Positions 1 to 10,346 are shown, counted from the stretch's first letter. The stretch is 64,000 bases of DNA from Leptidea sinapis (GCF_905404315.1 NC_066292.1:10850001-10914000), one strand, 5' to 3'. Notes: generated by a model from the letters alone, not told the origin. Numbers and translations: made by a program.

Positions 1-33
1 CCATTTGCTGTAGGACTTTCTATTAGTGTTATT
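1..33 (-). CDS. Dscam-like: Dscam-like receptor, Ig9 second half, cut by window edge
   Basis: Only the first 33 bases of this exon lie in the window. The acceptor is ATTATATTCCAG|AATAAC, and after the AG left by the previous exon it reads (R)ITLIESPTANG. Dscam Ig9 has an Arg-led strand followed by a short turn at this point, and the phase fits exactly. The rest of Ig9 and the fibronectin repeats would lie to the left. Confidence 0.7.
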
Positions 34-1052
34 CTGGAATATAATATGACACTTAAAATTAATATCGCTTATAATGTTAAGGTTTATTCCAAATAATTGC
101 GTCAATTGACTCATTTATTTGCTGTTAAGTTAATCCCTTAACGGAGATGTTTTGACGAGCATGGCTTAAGTGGTAATGGACTTTTGTTAATAACTTAGTG
201 CGTTTTGCCCCTCTTTGGTAAATCGACACATAATAAGTTTCTGTTGTTATTTATGTATATAATTTTAAATTAATTTGTCAAGGCAGTAAAACCCAGTCAA
301 AAAAGTCTGGGAGTACCTGGCTACTTACAGTCACATAGATTTAGAACATACTAACGTATAGATAACTTGACACCTCGATAACGATGACCTATTATATTTA
401 TCTATCTGTGCGTTAGCGTGGTTTAGTGTTCAAAAATATTAAAGTGCTAATGCAAACGTGGCTGACTGTTTACGACTTTTCAATCAAAATCGGTTCCTGT
501 TACAAAATATTCGCTAACCTTTTCTGTCTTGCTGTATCTTCGTTAGAGATGCTAAGCCTATGGTCAAATATCATATAAATCATATTTCTGAATTTTCAAT
601 TTCAGAAATAAATCAAACTCGATAGGGGCTTGACAGTTCTCGATACATGCAAATTCATAAAAACCACCAAACTATGTTATTTACTTAATACATTGAATGC
701 GAAATCATTATCACAAAATCGTCAAAAAATTAACTTAAAGTTATTAATATATCTAAGATTAAGTCAATTTAATATGCTTTTTTCAGGTTTATGTATCTAA
801 GTGATAACCAACGGGATGTAACTCATAAACCATAGTAGTAACACAGCTGAAAATTTGACAAAGGGCTTTTAACTAAATAAAAACTAAATGGCTTAAATTA
901 CAAAATGGGGGCCTTGCAAGTTTAAAAAATATAAATACGGAACCATTCGTGTGTATGTCTGGATTGTCTGCCTGATTTGCATTCCTATTTAAAATATATC
1001 AGAATAAGATTATAGGAACACCGTATGCATATGAAACACTATATGATTTTAC

Positions 1053-1197
1053 CTTGAAGATGTGAATTCTATAGGATTTCCGTTGAGGCTCCATTTAATT
1101 CGGATAGGGTTGTCACCAAGTGGTTTACAGGTTAAAGTGAGTGACATCGCTACTTTCGTTGTCAAATTCGTTCCCATCGATTCAAAGTGAACTGGTT
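1053..1197 (-). CDS. Dscam-like: Dscam-like receptor, Ig9 first half
   Basis: 145-bp exon with no long ORF around it, found from splice sites and frame. The acceptor is CCTTTTACAG|AACCAG and the donor TTCAAG|GTAAAA. It reads PVHFESMGTNLTTKVAMS, LTLTCKPLGDNPIRIKWSLN, GNPIEFTSS. The T-C-x-x-x-G-D-x-P-I-x-I-x-W spacing is that of Dscam Ig9 (family versions have C-E-A-K-G-E-K-P-I-x-I-x-W). Incoming and outgoing phases match the neighbours at 2587-2763 and 1-33. Confidence 0.88.
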
Positions 1198-1661
1198 CTG
1201 TAAAAGGTTACAAAATTGGGTTTAATGAATTTAATATTAAGTTTTTTGTAGAGATCATGGTGAAGTAGGGTTTCTTTAAACTACACACTGACATCTATAA
1301 TCACTTCTATCTGCGTAGGTAACAATATAGAATAGATTTTCAGTAGATTCTCAATATGATTGAGGAACAAAAAACTAAGTCAAGTTGAGCCAAAATCTCT
1401 ATTTCCATATTTTTTTTTAACAATTTATGCAGTCAATCTATCGTCACTCAACATTACTACATGATTTAAATATCGCTATCTTATTAAAACTTCGCAAAAA
1501 TTAACTATCTTGAGAAAGAAACAAAGCAGAACGCAACTTGAAAAGTAGTTTCATAGATGGAGCGTCAATGTAAGAGATAATATATCTATTGCTAGTTCCT
1601 TTGTGTGTAGTTTTAATACTTTGTTTCAATCTCTTGCGTTTGTTTTTTTTGGTCTAAATTT

Positions 1662-1796
1662 ATATTATATATATATATATTAAACTATACTACTTTATAT
1701 ATATATATATATATATATTAAACTATACTACTTTATTAAACTATATATATATATATATATATATTACTTTATATATATAATATATATAAAGTATTT
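1662..1796. repeat. (AT)n microsatellite cluster
   Basis: Long TA dinucleotide tracts separated by a repeated TTAAACTATACTACTTTAT block that occurs twice. It lies in the Dscam-like intron between the Ig9 exon and the Ig8 exon. The rest of the 34-1052 and 1198-2280 introns holds only AT-rich DNA I do not recognise. Confidence 0.85.
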
Positions 1797-2289
1797 AAAT
1801 TCGCGTCACGGAACGTATTTGCCACCAATAAAGGGAATAAGTAAATAAGTTAAGCTAATAATAATACTTTATTTCAGACCCTTGATCCATAGTACATACA
1901 CAGTATAAAATATGAAATTAAAATAAACTCAAAAATATAAATTACAAATAGAAACTAGGTTGCAATATTTACCCAGCGTCGATACATTGCCGAAAGCATC
2001 AGCCTGTTTTGAATTTTGACTTGATTCAATTATTATAATTAAAAACAAACATGATTTACAAATTATTCTAAATTAGCACGCGTTATTTATATTTATTTAA
2101 AAATTGAGCCCATTGATCAAATCTTGTTTGATTAATTTTGTTTTGTTTTTGTACACAGACTTAGTTTACATAGAGTAAAGCGAGTTACTCAAATATACGC
2201 CACCGCGAAGCGGTACGACGAGCGATTGCGGCATCCTAGTTTATTTACAGTATGTGTGGGTTGATGCAACTTCTGTGAACGTATTAATT

Positions 2290-2583
2290 TATATTTACTT
2301 TTTTTTTACTTACTCGTGTAAGGCGTTGAGTATTTTACGTTTGAGTATTTCTGTTGCATCATTTTACATATATTGAAATGATTTGTAAAAAGATGAAGGT
2401 GCAAAGGTTGATTTAAAACAGTGGCAATAAGTTTCTTCCCACTCCTTCTCATTATAGCTCTTTTTGTATCTACCGTCACTTCGGAAAGGTTTGACCTTTC
2501 CTTTTTTGAAAAGAAAACTTTTGACATGCATAAATATCACTTCCTTGACCAACATGAATAAAGTGATTTTGATTTGATTTACT
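2290..2583 (+). mobile_element. 3' end of a LINE, pentamer-like tail
   Basis: The segment ends AATAAAGTGATTTTGATTTG, a polyadenylation signal followed by a short TTTGA-type tandem tail, as seen at 3' ends of CR1/Jockey-like LINEs. Upstream text is decayed. The tail stops 3 bases before the donor of the 2587-2763 exon, so this insertion lies hard against a splice site. Confidence 0.45.
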
Positions 2584-2586
2584 TAC

Positions 2587-2763
2587 TATTAACACTTATC
2601 CACAGATTGTTGCTAAGTGCATCCCCTACTCCATTGTCAGCATGGCAAGCATACAGGCCTTCATCAGCTAGAGATACAACTTCAATAATCAAGGTTCCAT
2701 TTGGAAAACTTGTGACTCCACCACCCGCCAAGTCTAAAACTGGTCGCCATATACCTAAAATTG
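2587..2763 (-). CDS. Dscam-like: Dscam-like receptor, Ig8 second half
   Basis: 177-bp exon, acceptor CCATTTCCAG|CAATTT, donor TTAATA|GTAAGT. It reads ILGIWRPVLDLAGGG, TSFPNGTLIIEVVSL, ADEGLYACHADNGVGDALS, NNLWISVN. NGTLxI plus EGxYxCxAxNGxGxxLS is the Dscam Ig8 C-terminal half. It ends with A, joining AA of the Ig9 exon as Lys. Confidence 0.92.
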
Positions 2764-2872
2764 CTGGAAATGGTAAAATATTAAAAGCGATATTATTTAT
2801 TATACTTGCAGCTAAATCACATCAAAATTAACCAATTAAAATTATTGGATTAGCGTTAATTTTAAGTAAAAA

Positions 2873-3245
2873 AAATGTGAGCCGTCACGGGACGCCTGGC
2901 AGATGTGAAACATCGACATTATTTTGTAAAAGTAATATGCAGAAAAGAACATATTGTGATAGGAACTAAATATATCATAATGATAAAATAAAATATTACG
3001 ATTTTTTCCAGATAACGATGACTATTTATTGAATAAACATTTATTTTCATTAAATACAAAAATTTACCAATTTATTTCAAATCGTGACTACTTAATTCGT
3101 TTAATCAGTGACTTCGGTAATAGTTATATTCGATGTTGTCTCTGAGGACGGTATTACTGTGACAAGGCGACGCGTCGCCACGGCATGCGTCGCCACGCCA
3201 GAAATCGGTTTTACGTGCGGCTATAGATGTTTCACATCAAAAATT
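2873..3245. mobile_element. Possible small inverted-repeat element
   Basis: GATGTGAAACATC near the left end and GATGTTTCACATC near the right end face each other. Between them are two copies of CGTCGCCACG near 3172-3198. It fills most of the intron between the two Ig8 exons. Termini and target duplication are not clear. Confidence 0.3.
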
Positions 3246-3537
3246 TTTTTGATAAACTTTATAGGATGCAACGTATTTGAACTGCACAATCAACTTTCAT
3301 GTTAATAAATGATTTCAATGTAAGAAAAATAAGTAAGTAAGAAAAATGTAGAGGAAAATGATTTGTTAATTACGTTACTCTGGCTTTAACAACTTTAAAT
3401 CTATGACGTCTAATTATATTAAACAAGAGAGCTTTGAATTTTATGAATTAAATAAAAGTTAAACTGAACTCATATTAATAACAAAAGCTTTCATGCAGTT
3501 TGAAAGATCCGGTATAACTATAAGATATAAATATTAC

Positions 3538-3657
3538 CATCTCGTTTCATCCAATGTATTTGTGGAGTAGGGTATCCAATGGCATTGCAGTACACGATGC
3601 CTCGCTGACCCAATAGCAGTGATGAGTTAGTAGGTTCATCAATCCATTTTGGAGCAA
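3538..3657 (-). CDS. Dscam-like: Dscam-like receptor, Ig8 first half
   Basis: 120-bp exon, acceptor TTACGTAG|TTGCTC, donor GAGATG|GTAATA. It reads APKWIDEPTNSS, GQRGIVYCNAIGYPTP, QIHWMKRD. APxW-x-EP followed by C-x-A-x-G-x-P-x-P-x-x-x-W is the usual Dscam Ig8 start. It ends with G, which joins CA of the next exon as Ala. Confidence 0.92.
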
Positions 3658-3800
3658 CTACGTAAAAGAACATTAACAAATTAAAATTTTTTAAGCAATT
3701 TGTTATGTTTTAAAAAGATATGATCACTTCTGGGATTAAATATTACACAAATTAAATTTGAAAGCAAAATTTATAAACGATTCGAAACGAATTTTTGGTA

Positions 3801-4015
3801 CTGTAAAGTAGATCCTGTAGATGAAGCCACAATCTGAGAGTTGAACAAAGCATACAAAATTTTATGACGATACGTCACTCGAACGGTTGGCTCAATGGAA
3901 AGAGTGCTCGCACGGAACGCGAGAGGTCGCTGGTTCAAGTTCCGCATCGATCATAAATTTTGTTTCCAAATTTAATTTGCGTAATTAAAAACTTTTATGA
4001 AAGAAAATTGTCAAG
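3801..4015 (+). repeat. tRNA-like dispersed repeat (family B), copy 1
   Basis: The core at 3891-3955 folds like a tRNA: GAACGGT acceptor strand, A-box-like TGGCTCAATGG, arm CTCGC-ACGGAAC-GCGAG, B-box-like GGTTCAAGTTC. The flanks (GTAAAGTAGATCCTG upstream; ATAAATTTTGTTTCC downstream) recur in other copies. This copy sits in the Dscam-like intron between exons 3538-3657 and 4250-4385. Position 33 of the loop is C, not U, so a working tRNA is unlikely. Confidence 0.65.
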
Positions 4016-4249
4016 TTGACTGGTCTTCTTGATTTGAGGGTAAATTAGGCTATGAGAGTAGATGAAGCAAAAACGTGATATCATGAGCATTGCTAGACTG
4101 AGTTTTGAAGATACTGTTGTCATAGTGCTCTAAAATCTTCGTTAACGTTCGATAAAATTTAATTTTTTGACAATTTTCTTTCAACGTATTTCGTTGCTCA
4201 TTCAAATGTTTGTAATTTTACTCCATTGAGATAAAATAGTTATTATTAC

Positions 4250-4385
4250 CATTAATATAAAGATCAGTCGTCTGGTTAACTTTTCCAACATGATTTGTTG
4301 CGATACAAGTATATTTCCCGCAATGTTCAAGCGCCACTCGTTTTATTATTAAGACGCTGAATAGTTCAGAACTTCTTTCGGTCAC
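4250..4385 (-). CDS. Dscam-like: Dscam-like receptor, Ig7 second half
   Basis: 136-bp exon, acceptor GTGTTTCAG|GTGACC, donor TTAATG|GTAATA. It reads VTERSSELFSVLIIKR, HCGKYTCIATNHVGK and TTDLYIN. YTCIATN carries the second Ig7 cysteine. It enters in phase 0 after ..IPASLK and leaves with one G, which joins TT of the next exon as Val in the VAPKW linker. Confidence 0.92.
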
Positions 4386-4499
4386 CTGAAACACAAATGG
4401 TGAAAGTTTCAGAAGTAATAACAAAAAAAAATTATGAAAAGTGAGATGAAATATAAAAAAATAGATTTGTTTTTCGGTTTCATATTATTTTATATCGCT

Positions 4500-4860
4500 A
4501 TTTCATTTCATTTTTATTCAAAATAGGATTTTAAATCACCAATTGGACGCAATAAACTGAGAAGAACGTAAGAAACTCAAAAAGCTTCGTCTTTTTCCTT
4601 AAATTTCATATCAATAAAATTTATTATTTAAATAGTTTAAGGGCGATCGCTCCATTCTGAATCTGTGGTATCATTACGAAATTTATTTACACCCTTTACC
4701 ACATAAAAGTCTTAACTACTCTCTTGAATTTCGTAATACATTTGTTTTCAACATTTTCTGGGATGTAAAAGCGTATTATACATTGCCAACAAGACACTTA
4801 GTAACTCGGAGCAGTAGGCATAACAAGCTTATGTTTGTTTTATTGAGCTATTTGCTTTGA
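4500..4860 (-). mobile_element. LINE 3' fragment (family H)
   Basis: Matches the same block seen at 11050-11340, 19130-19850 and 35340-35870: an AAAATAGGAT-TAAATCAC start, then a FYNKLPDN-type coding end on the minus strand, then AACTCG-GTAGGCATAACAAGC. Coding frame is lost in this copy. Confidence 0.55.
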
Positions 4861-5291
4861 TGCTTTTGGATGAAAAACTCTAGATTGTAGATCTTTAAGT
4901 ATGGGTCAGTATGAGAGACCCCGAGCAAAACTCTCATTTTTTAAATTCATAGTAGAATTTGACAGTGATAGTTGATTTTGTAGGTAAATGTTAAAGCTGT
5001 GAATTTATATAACATTCAGATAAATACACCTTGTGCTCTATTATAACAAATATTTAGTTTTAGCTTAGTCGATATCGAAATTCCACTAAGGTATTTGCAA
5101 GGGACTGTGCAGTCTCAAATTATTTCAGCCAAGAAATTCCAATATGTTAAATTTAATGCAGCCTTGGCTGTTCAAGCTTGCTCGAATTTGTAGAATAAGG
5201 AGTGAGAGTAAAGTTTTCATTTCTACAATAGGCCTCAATTGATGTTGATGGCCAAATTGTATTTGTTGCATGTTGAAAGCTTTTCGTATTG

Positions 5292-5602
5292 TTTTTTTAA
5301 TGAAAATAATATAACGAGACGAGCAGGATGTTCAGCTGATGCTTATTGATACGCCCTACCCATTACAATACAGTACCGCTCAGGATTCTTGAAAAACCCA
5401 AAAATTCTGAGCGGCACTACAATTGCGCTCGTCACCTTGAGACATAAGATGTTAAGTATTATTTGCCCAGTAATTTCACTAGCTACGCCGCCCTTCAGAC
5501 TGAAACACAGTAATGTTTACACATTACTGCTTCACGGCAGAAATAGGCGCCGTTGTGTTACCCAGTATGTAACCGGCTTCCTGTGCAAAGGAACCCCCAC
5601 TG
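5292..5602 (-). mobile_element. Family A poly(A)-tailed repeat
   Basis: About 300-bp dispersed unit ending (on the minus strand) in CGTCCTGCTCGTCTCG-type sequence, CATT and an A run. It starts at a conserved GGAGGCTCCTTTGCACAGGA. Landmarks: CTGAGCGGCACTGCATTGTA, CTCAGAATTTTTGGG, TGCCGTGAAGCAGTAATG. At least ten copies occur in the window in both orientations, some 5' truncated. It is either a SINE or the 3' UTR of a LINE whose coding part I cannot see. Confidence 0.75.
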
Positions 5603-5714
5603 TTTAGGTTTTCGTATTGTATTAGTTTAATTATTAAAATATGCAAGTGCGTGTTAATCTTGTAAAATAAAATATTGCATAAGTGGGTATATTCGGTGAT
5701 TACCTGCGGACTTA

Positions 5715-6023
5715 CGGCCTTTCCCAAAATACTATCTACAGATAGAGATTAATTACTACCTTCTACTGTCAGTAATTAGCTGTCATTAATCTGAAGCTGT
5801 CCCAATATACCCGATTAGTCATTCTTATCGCCTTATCGATGAACGCGTGAACTGCAATTTCCATACAAACTTTATATCGCTGGTAAGCTATACGTCGTCG
5901 CATTGACAGACAGTGTGCACGGATAAGGTGAGTTACCGTCGATAAGTTCATTGGGACAGAAAAGTCAACGATAGTTACGATTTTTATCTCAAGTAAGAGT
6001 AGACTGAATATTGGGAACGTCCG
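5715..6023 (+). mobile_element. Harbinger-like MITE, copy 1
   Basis: 309-bp element with terminal inverted repeats CGGCC-TTCCCAA-ATACTATCT and GACTGAATATTGGGAACG. It is flanked by TTA at 5712-5714 and 6024-6026. A 3-bp TWA duplication is the mark of PIF/Harbinger elements. No ORF is present. Other copies lie at 39291, 47142 and 52306. Confidence 0.8.
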
Positions 6024-6139
6024 TTAATTGTTTATTACAAGATTTGTCAGTTCCAATGGATTTTACTTAAAGACGTATATGTGGTAAAGGTTACTATAAC
6101 ATATGTGACTTTCTTAATAATACCACAGGTTGGTAATAA

Positions 6140-6600
6140 AAAGGCGTAAAAGGCATTTATTTTCTCAAAATTGATTCCTGTAGAATTTTTTTGATGTTAA
6201 TTCTAATACTACCACCGCTTCGGAAACAAATGGCGCTCTGAGAGAGAAGAAGTGGCGCAAGAAACTCTCGCAGCGTTCTTTTTTTGCGCTCTTTTAAATA
6301 AAATATACAATATTGTAATGACAGCATTTTTATTGCTATACAATAATCATAATGTAGTCCCAGACTGTCCGATCACTAAGATATTCAGCTGTGTAGTAGT
6401 AGGATTTACGACAGAGCCATTTTTTAATAAAACATTTTAATTTATTTATAGATAATGCCTGAACAGTGGCTGGGACTTTATTATAAGAGTGTATACATTT
6501 ACCCTTAAAGCTATTCTGTATCTTATGAAGGCTCCTAGAATTATTTACAAGCAATCCTTTATTTCTAGTGTTATAAAAATGAAAATTACTAGTTAGAGAG
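6140..6600 (-). mobile_element. LINE 3' fragment with RT C-terminus (family I)
   Basis: Minus-strand open frame at 6336-6554 reads SYNKVPATVQALSINKLK, CFIKKWLCRKSYY, AEYLSDRTVW, the usual C-terminal tail of a CR1/Jockey-like reverse transcriptase ORF. The 3' UTR follows toward lower coordinates. The same 450-bp block recurs at 17690-18150. Confidence 0.65.
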
Positions 6601-6773
6601 CGACCGCTGTCACGCTAGATAAATTATAAAATATATCGGATGTTTATGTTGATGATTGTGATGTGTTGTTGATGTGGACGTTGATATCGAATTCATTACT
6701 GAATGGGTAGTATTTTTGACATTCAATAAGTGATTTCATATCCCTATTTGAATAAAAATATTTGAATTTGAAT
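6600..6773 (+). mobile_element. LINE 3' tail on plus strand
   Basis: Ends AATAAAAATATTTGAATTTG with TTTGAA repeats, a short-repeat LINE tail. It abuts the minus-strand family I fragment. Confidence 0.4.
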
Positions 6774-6845
6774 TTAAAAGTTCGATGAAAGAACTGTTGT
6801 ATAATAAATACTGAAATTATTTTGCGAAATTCCTTTCTTGTTTAC

Positions 6846-7014
6846 CTTCAAACTAGCGGGAATTTTCATTCCATCCTTAAGCCAAGAGAAGAATATGGGA
6901 GGGTCTCCGCTTATAATGTTACAAGTTATTTGAACTATTTGCCCTTCCTTTAGTCCTGACCCGACTCGTAATTCATCCAATTCAGGCGCTTCTACAACTT
7001 GGATTTCGAAGGAC
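6846..7014 (-). CDS. Dscam-like: Dscam-like receptor, Ig7 first half
   Basis: 169-bp exon, acceptor TCTTTTTAG|GTCCTT, donor TTGAAG|GTAAAC. It reads RSFEIQVVEAPELDELRVG, then EGQIVQITCNIISGDPP, FFSWLKDGMKIPASLK. The QVVEAP linker, the ITC cysteine and FFSWLKDG tryptophan place it at the N-terminal half of Ig7. In Dscam1 (the hypervariable paralog) Ig7 comes from a large set of alternative exons. Here I see only one copy, and Ig7 is split over two exons, which argues against a Dscam1-type cluster inside this window. Confidence 0.9.
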
Positions 7015-7207
7015 CTAAAAAGATAACCTTTAAAGGAATATGCATAAAGATATTTAACGTGGAAGTGTCTTTTTTATTTTTTACCTTCGTTCAAAGTGAA
7101 TTTTCAACCTCAACTTGACCAGCTTATTACATTACATTAGTTTTAAATTTTAAAGCTAAAAGCAATTAGACAATTTTGTAACAAGCATCTTAAATCTGAT
7201 ATTTACT

Positions 7208-7501
7208 ATTTTATTTATGAATATAAGGGACAAGACGAGCAGGACGTTCAGCTGATGGTAATTGTTACGCCCTGCCCATTACAGTGCAGTGCCGCTCAGG
7301 GTTCTTGAAAAACCCCAAAAATTCTGAGCGGCACTACAACTGCGCTCATCACCTTGAGACATGAGATGTAAAGTCACATTTGCCCAGATACTTCAGACCA
7401 AAAAACAGTAATGTTTACACATTACTGCTTCACGGCAGAAATAGGCGCCGTTGCTGCACCCATAATCTAGCCGGCATCCTGTGCAAAGGAGCCTCCCACT
7501 A
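7208..7501 (-). mobile_element. Family A repeat, copy 2
   Basis: Tail at low coordinates (TTTATGAATATAAGGGAC), head ending GCCTCCCACT at 7500. Its head half is also part of the left arm of the inverted repeat. Confidence 0.75.
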
Positions 7502-7602
7502 TGACTTTGGCAAATCACTTTTGTTATTTTTTTATTAAAATTCGCGTAGTTATTCTTTTGAAAAAGATTAGAAAAATAACGAAACATTTATTGAATTAGG
7601 CG
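7416..7602 (+). repeat. Left arm of 187-bp perfect inverted repeat
   Basis: The sequence from TACACATTACTGC to TTGAATTAGGCG is the exact reverse complement of 7761-7947 as far as I can read. It contains the head of family A copy 2 plus about 100 bp of other AT-rich DNA, so the inversion arose after family A inserted. A short ORF occurs identically in both arms and is not a gene. Confidence 0.9.
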
Positions 7603-7630
7603 GACGTGGACAGGCCAAAATTTTGGCGAG

Positions 7631-7682
7631 ACAACACGTCCTGAGGATGCCTCATGTAGAGGGGAAACACGTGTCGAATTGT
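7631..7682 (+). ncRNA. Hammerhead-ribozyme-like motif in inverted-repeat loop
   Basis: Core CTGAGGA (7641-7647, fits CUGANGA), stem II CCTC/GAGG with loop ATGTA, then GAAA (7664-7667), a palindromic short stem III ACACGTGT, and cleavage triplet GTC at 7672-7674. Stem I pairs TC/GA next to the core and ACAA/TTGT further out. Deviations: one extra T (7648) between the core and stem II, and a G-G mismatch closing stem II. Penelope-like retroelements are known to carry hammerheads with short palindromic stem III, which is the likely source. Confidence 0.5.
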
Positions 7683-7760
7683 TATAAAAACAAATATTGG
7701 CGGAATTAACACTAAAGAAAACTTAAATCATTTGTATAATTATAGATTTCCGCAAAGTAA

Positions 7761-7947
7761 CGCCTAATTCAATAAATGTTTCGTTATTTTTCTAATCTTT
7801 TTCAAAAGAATAACTACGCGAATTTTAATAAAAAAATAACAAAAGTGATTTGCCAAAGTCATAGTGGGAGGCTCCTTTGCACAGGATGCCGGCTAGATTA
7901 TGGGTGCAGCAACGGCGCCTATTTCTGCCGTGAAGCAGTAATGTGTA
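7761..7947 (-). repeat. Right arm of 187-bp perfect inverted repeat
   Basis: Starts CGCCTAATTCAATAAATG and ends GCAGTAATGTGTA. The 158-bp spacer (7603-7760) holds the ribozyme-like motif. The right arm stops 62 bp short of the donor site of the 8010-8225 exon. It includes only the head of family A (7863-7947), cut off at the same base as the left arm. Confidence 0.9.
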
Positions 7948-8009
7948 CAGAAAAATTACGTTTAATTGAAGTTAGATTGGATGAGAAATAGTTTTTGGGT
8001 TTGACTAAC

Positions 8010-8225
8010 CTTCTAGCCATTTCTCCAGATGGACTATAGACAATACACGTATACATTTCACCATTCTCCTCCTTCATAACTCGAGGTAGATTGAGGACAC
8101 CATCTTCACTGCTATCCAAAATTTGTCTCTTTCTTCTCTTTTTGTTTTTATAACGCTTGTATCTTGGGTGTTGGGGGAAAATAGAGCTGATGATTTTCTT
8201 TCCTTTATGTTCCCATTCTAGCTTA
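8010..8225 (-). CDS. Dscam-like: Dscam-like receptor, Ig6 second half with polybasic insert
   Basis: 216-bp exon, acceptor AATATTTCAG|TAAGCT, donor AGAAG|GTTAGT. It carries the strand-C tryptophan (KLEWEHKGKK), the second cysteine (GEMYTCIVYSPSGEMARR) and the end of Ig6. Between them lies a very basic stretch, YKRYKNKKRRKRQILDSSED, where other Dscams, as I recall them, have a short loop before NGTL. It contains RRKR, a furin-type motif. The frame stays open and splice phases agree on both sides, so the stretch looks coding, not intronic. The exon lies next to the 187-bp inverted repeat at 7416-7947. Confidence 0.85.
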
Positions 8226-8471
8226 CTGAAATATTATAACTCTAAGTTAGTTTTGAACTCATTGAATATAACATAATATGTAAATAGAAGATTGTACAAA
8301 TTCCTGGTAACCTGGTAACAGTCATTGAAATTATAGATGAAAATTGATTTTTCAGAGTGATAAACTTTTTAATGTTAAATAATTGTAATAGTTCTGAAGT
8401 GTTCAATTTGTATATGTTTACTATAAGTTGTCATTTTTGTGTACAATAGCGCAATAAATGAATATTGTATT

Positions 8472-8592
8472 TAACCACATAAATGCTCTTGTGATTCCTC
8501 TGGTGTTGCAAGAGAATGTGGGCGGCGGTGATCACTTAACACCAGGTGACCCGTACGCTCGTTTGTCCTCCTATTCCATAAAAAAAAATGCT
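8472..8592 (+). mobile_element. 3' end of GC-rich LINE (family L)
   Basis: Reads GTGATTCCTCTGGTGTTGC, GAGAATGTGGGCGGCGG, TGATCACTTAACACCAGG, then TATTCCATAAAAAAA. This is the 3' terminus of the LINE seen more fully at 30868-32445. The rest of 8226-10340 shows nothing I recognise. Confidence 0.7.
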
Positions 8593-10346
8593 TATACTTT
8601 TATACTGATAAATAAAGCAATTCGCGTAAAATTAATCCCTAAATATGCAAAAATGCACAACGTTAATTAATGTTCAAGTTGTCACATCTGCCGGCACTCC
8701 CGGAGTGCAACCCATATTTTATTTAACTCGAGTTCGAGTTAAAGTAAACTTGTAAATGATATTTATTTTGTGCTATTACGTATTAAATCTATCATCGAAT
8801 TTAAAGCCTGAACGCCTTATATCAACATGAGTTTCAAAGAGTAGTACTGTAGATTTTTATCAGTTAAGAATAAATGAAAGCTAAGCAATAACTTGAAAGT
8901 TGGGTTGGGAGTTTCTTATCTTATCCCCATGTCAAAGCCCCTTTACGAACTGATGTGACTTCATGACGTTTACCATGTATTGTTGCAATGTATGATGCTA
9001 TTGTCACTCCCTATGATAACTAAATATAATTCTATTTATATTTCAAACGTCAAAATTACTCTTTAAGCTCTAAAGTCAATTTCCGACTGAAAGGTCATGT
9101 ATAAGAAGGTGAATACTCATCTTTCCGAGCAGAGGAATATGAAATAATCAATGCCACATAATAATAAACTTCATATTAAAATCAGGAATGAAAAACAGTT
9201 GGCAAGCTTTATCTGAACGGTACAATACAGGTAGTATTAACAAATTTATTGTTATCGGCTGACCTATTTGGCTACATTTCCGTAACCTACAAACCTGCGA
9301 TTTAACCGAGACCAAAATATATATAAAGACGTACAACTGTAAAACTTAACTGAATGACTATTAGTTATTAATGTCAAAGATTTACATTTTACCATATACC
9401 ACCATTGCGATAAAATTGAGTTTCAATGAAAAGAAATATTGCAATTGCGACTCTTTTAAATCAATATTCACAATATCATCATCACATTATAAAAATATTT
9501 TTTAATAAAATTTATGCAGATCGTTTCAAATTTTTATTGACTAGGTACTCTGGTTAATACATGGAGGCATAGTTTATCAAAATCTATTGAGTTAACTTGC
9601 TTTTGTCATATTATTTCAGATATATGACATGACAACTGGCTTGAACCCTTTGCCTGTCCTAATAATGGACGAAGAAACCAAAAACTAATTAATGTCGCAA
9701 ACGTCAGAAAATATCTGAATACTTTTATTTTTAATACTTTTTGCGCGGGCAACGTAATGGTCAAAGAAGTTTATCTTCAACAACATCAAAAAGGTACAAA
9801 CGTCATTATTTTTTACCTTTATGTCAATGTAATGTTGCAGTTAGAGAACTATTTAAATGTTCTTTTATTGTATTTTGGTTTAGTTTAGTCTTGTTACCAA
9901 TGCTCTAAATAAATAAAACCTAATTAATGTAATTTGTCAGAAATGTGTCAAATGTCAATAATTGTTAATTGTCAATGTTGAATAGACATATTTTAATTAC
10001 CAACTTCAACCTGTTACTTTTTTGTTACTTCAACCTGATACTTTTGTGCTACAGTGATGCGCGCGCATCTTAAAATTTCACTCTCATATTTTTTCAAAAC
10101 GCGCCTAAAGAACTTCAATAAAAAGAAGGGAAGGTAATTTGATTAGAAAAGAAAATATTTATATCCCATATTTAACTGCTCTATATAAGCGAAGCTTTTA
10201 ATTGGAAACATTTCATTGAGATTATTCTGAAGGTCGACCCTTTATTGGACGGATGAACTACTGAAAATATTAATGAAAAGGGAAAAATATACATATTTCA
10301 ATGATTTAGAAAAACAAATTATCATTTAGAAAAACCTTGAACCGTT

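Noticed and set aside
3891..3955. Working tRNA gene
   Set aside because: Tempting acceptor and arm pairing, but loop position 33 is C, the copies differ, and all sit in a dispersed repeat.
6846..7014. Dscam1-style array of alternative Ig7 exons
   Set aside because: Searched by eye for repeats of the QVVEAP / ITC / FFSWLKDG pattern between 4.4 and 10.9 kb; only one copy seen.
7393..7991. Two identical short ORFs on opposite strands (7393-7587 minus, 7776-7991 plus)
   Set aside because: They are the two arms of the inverted repeat read outward and include family A text; not genes.
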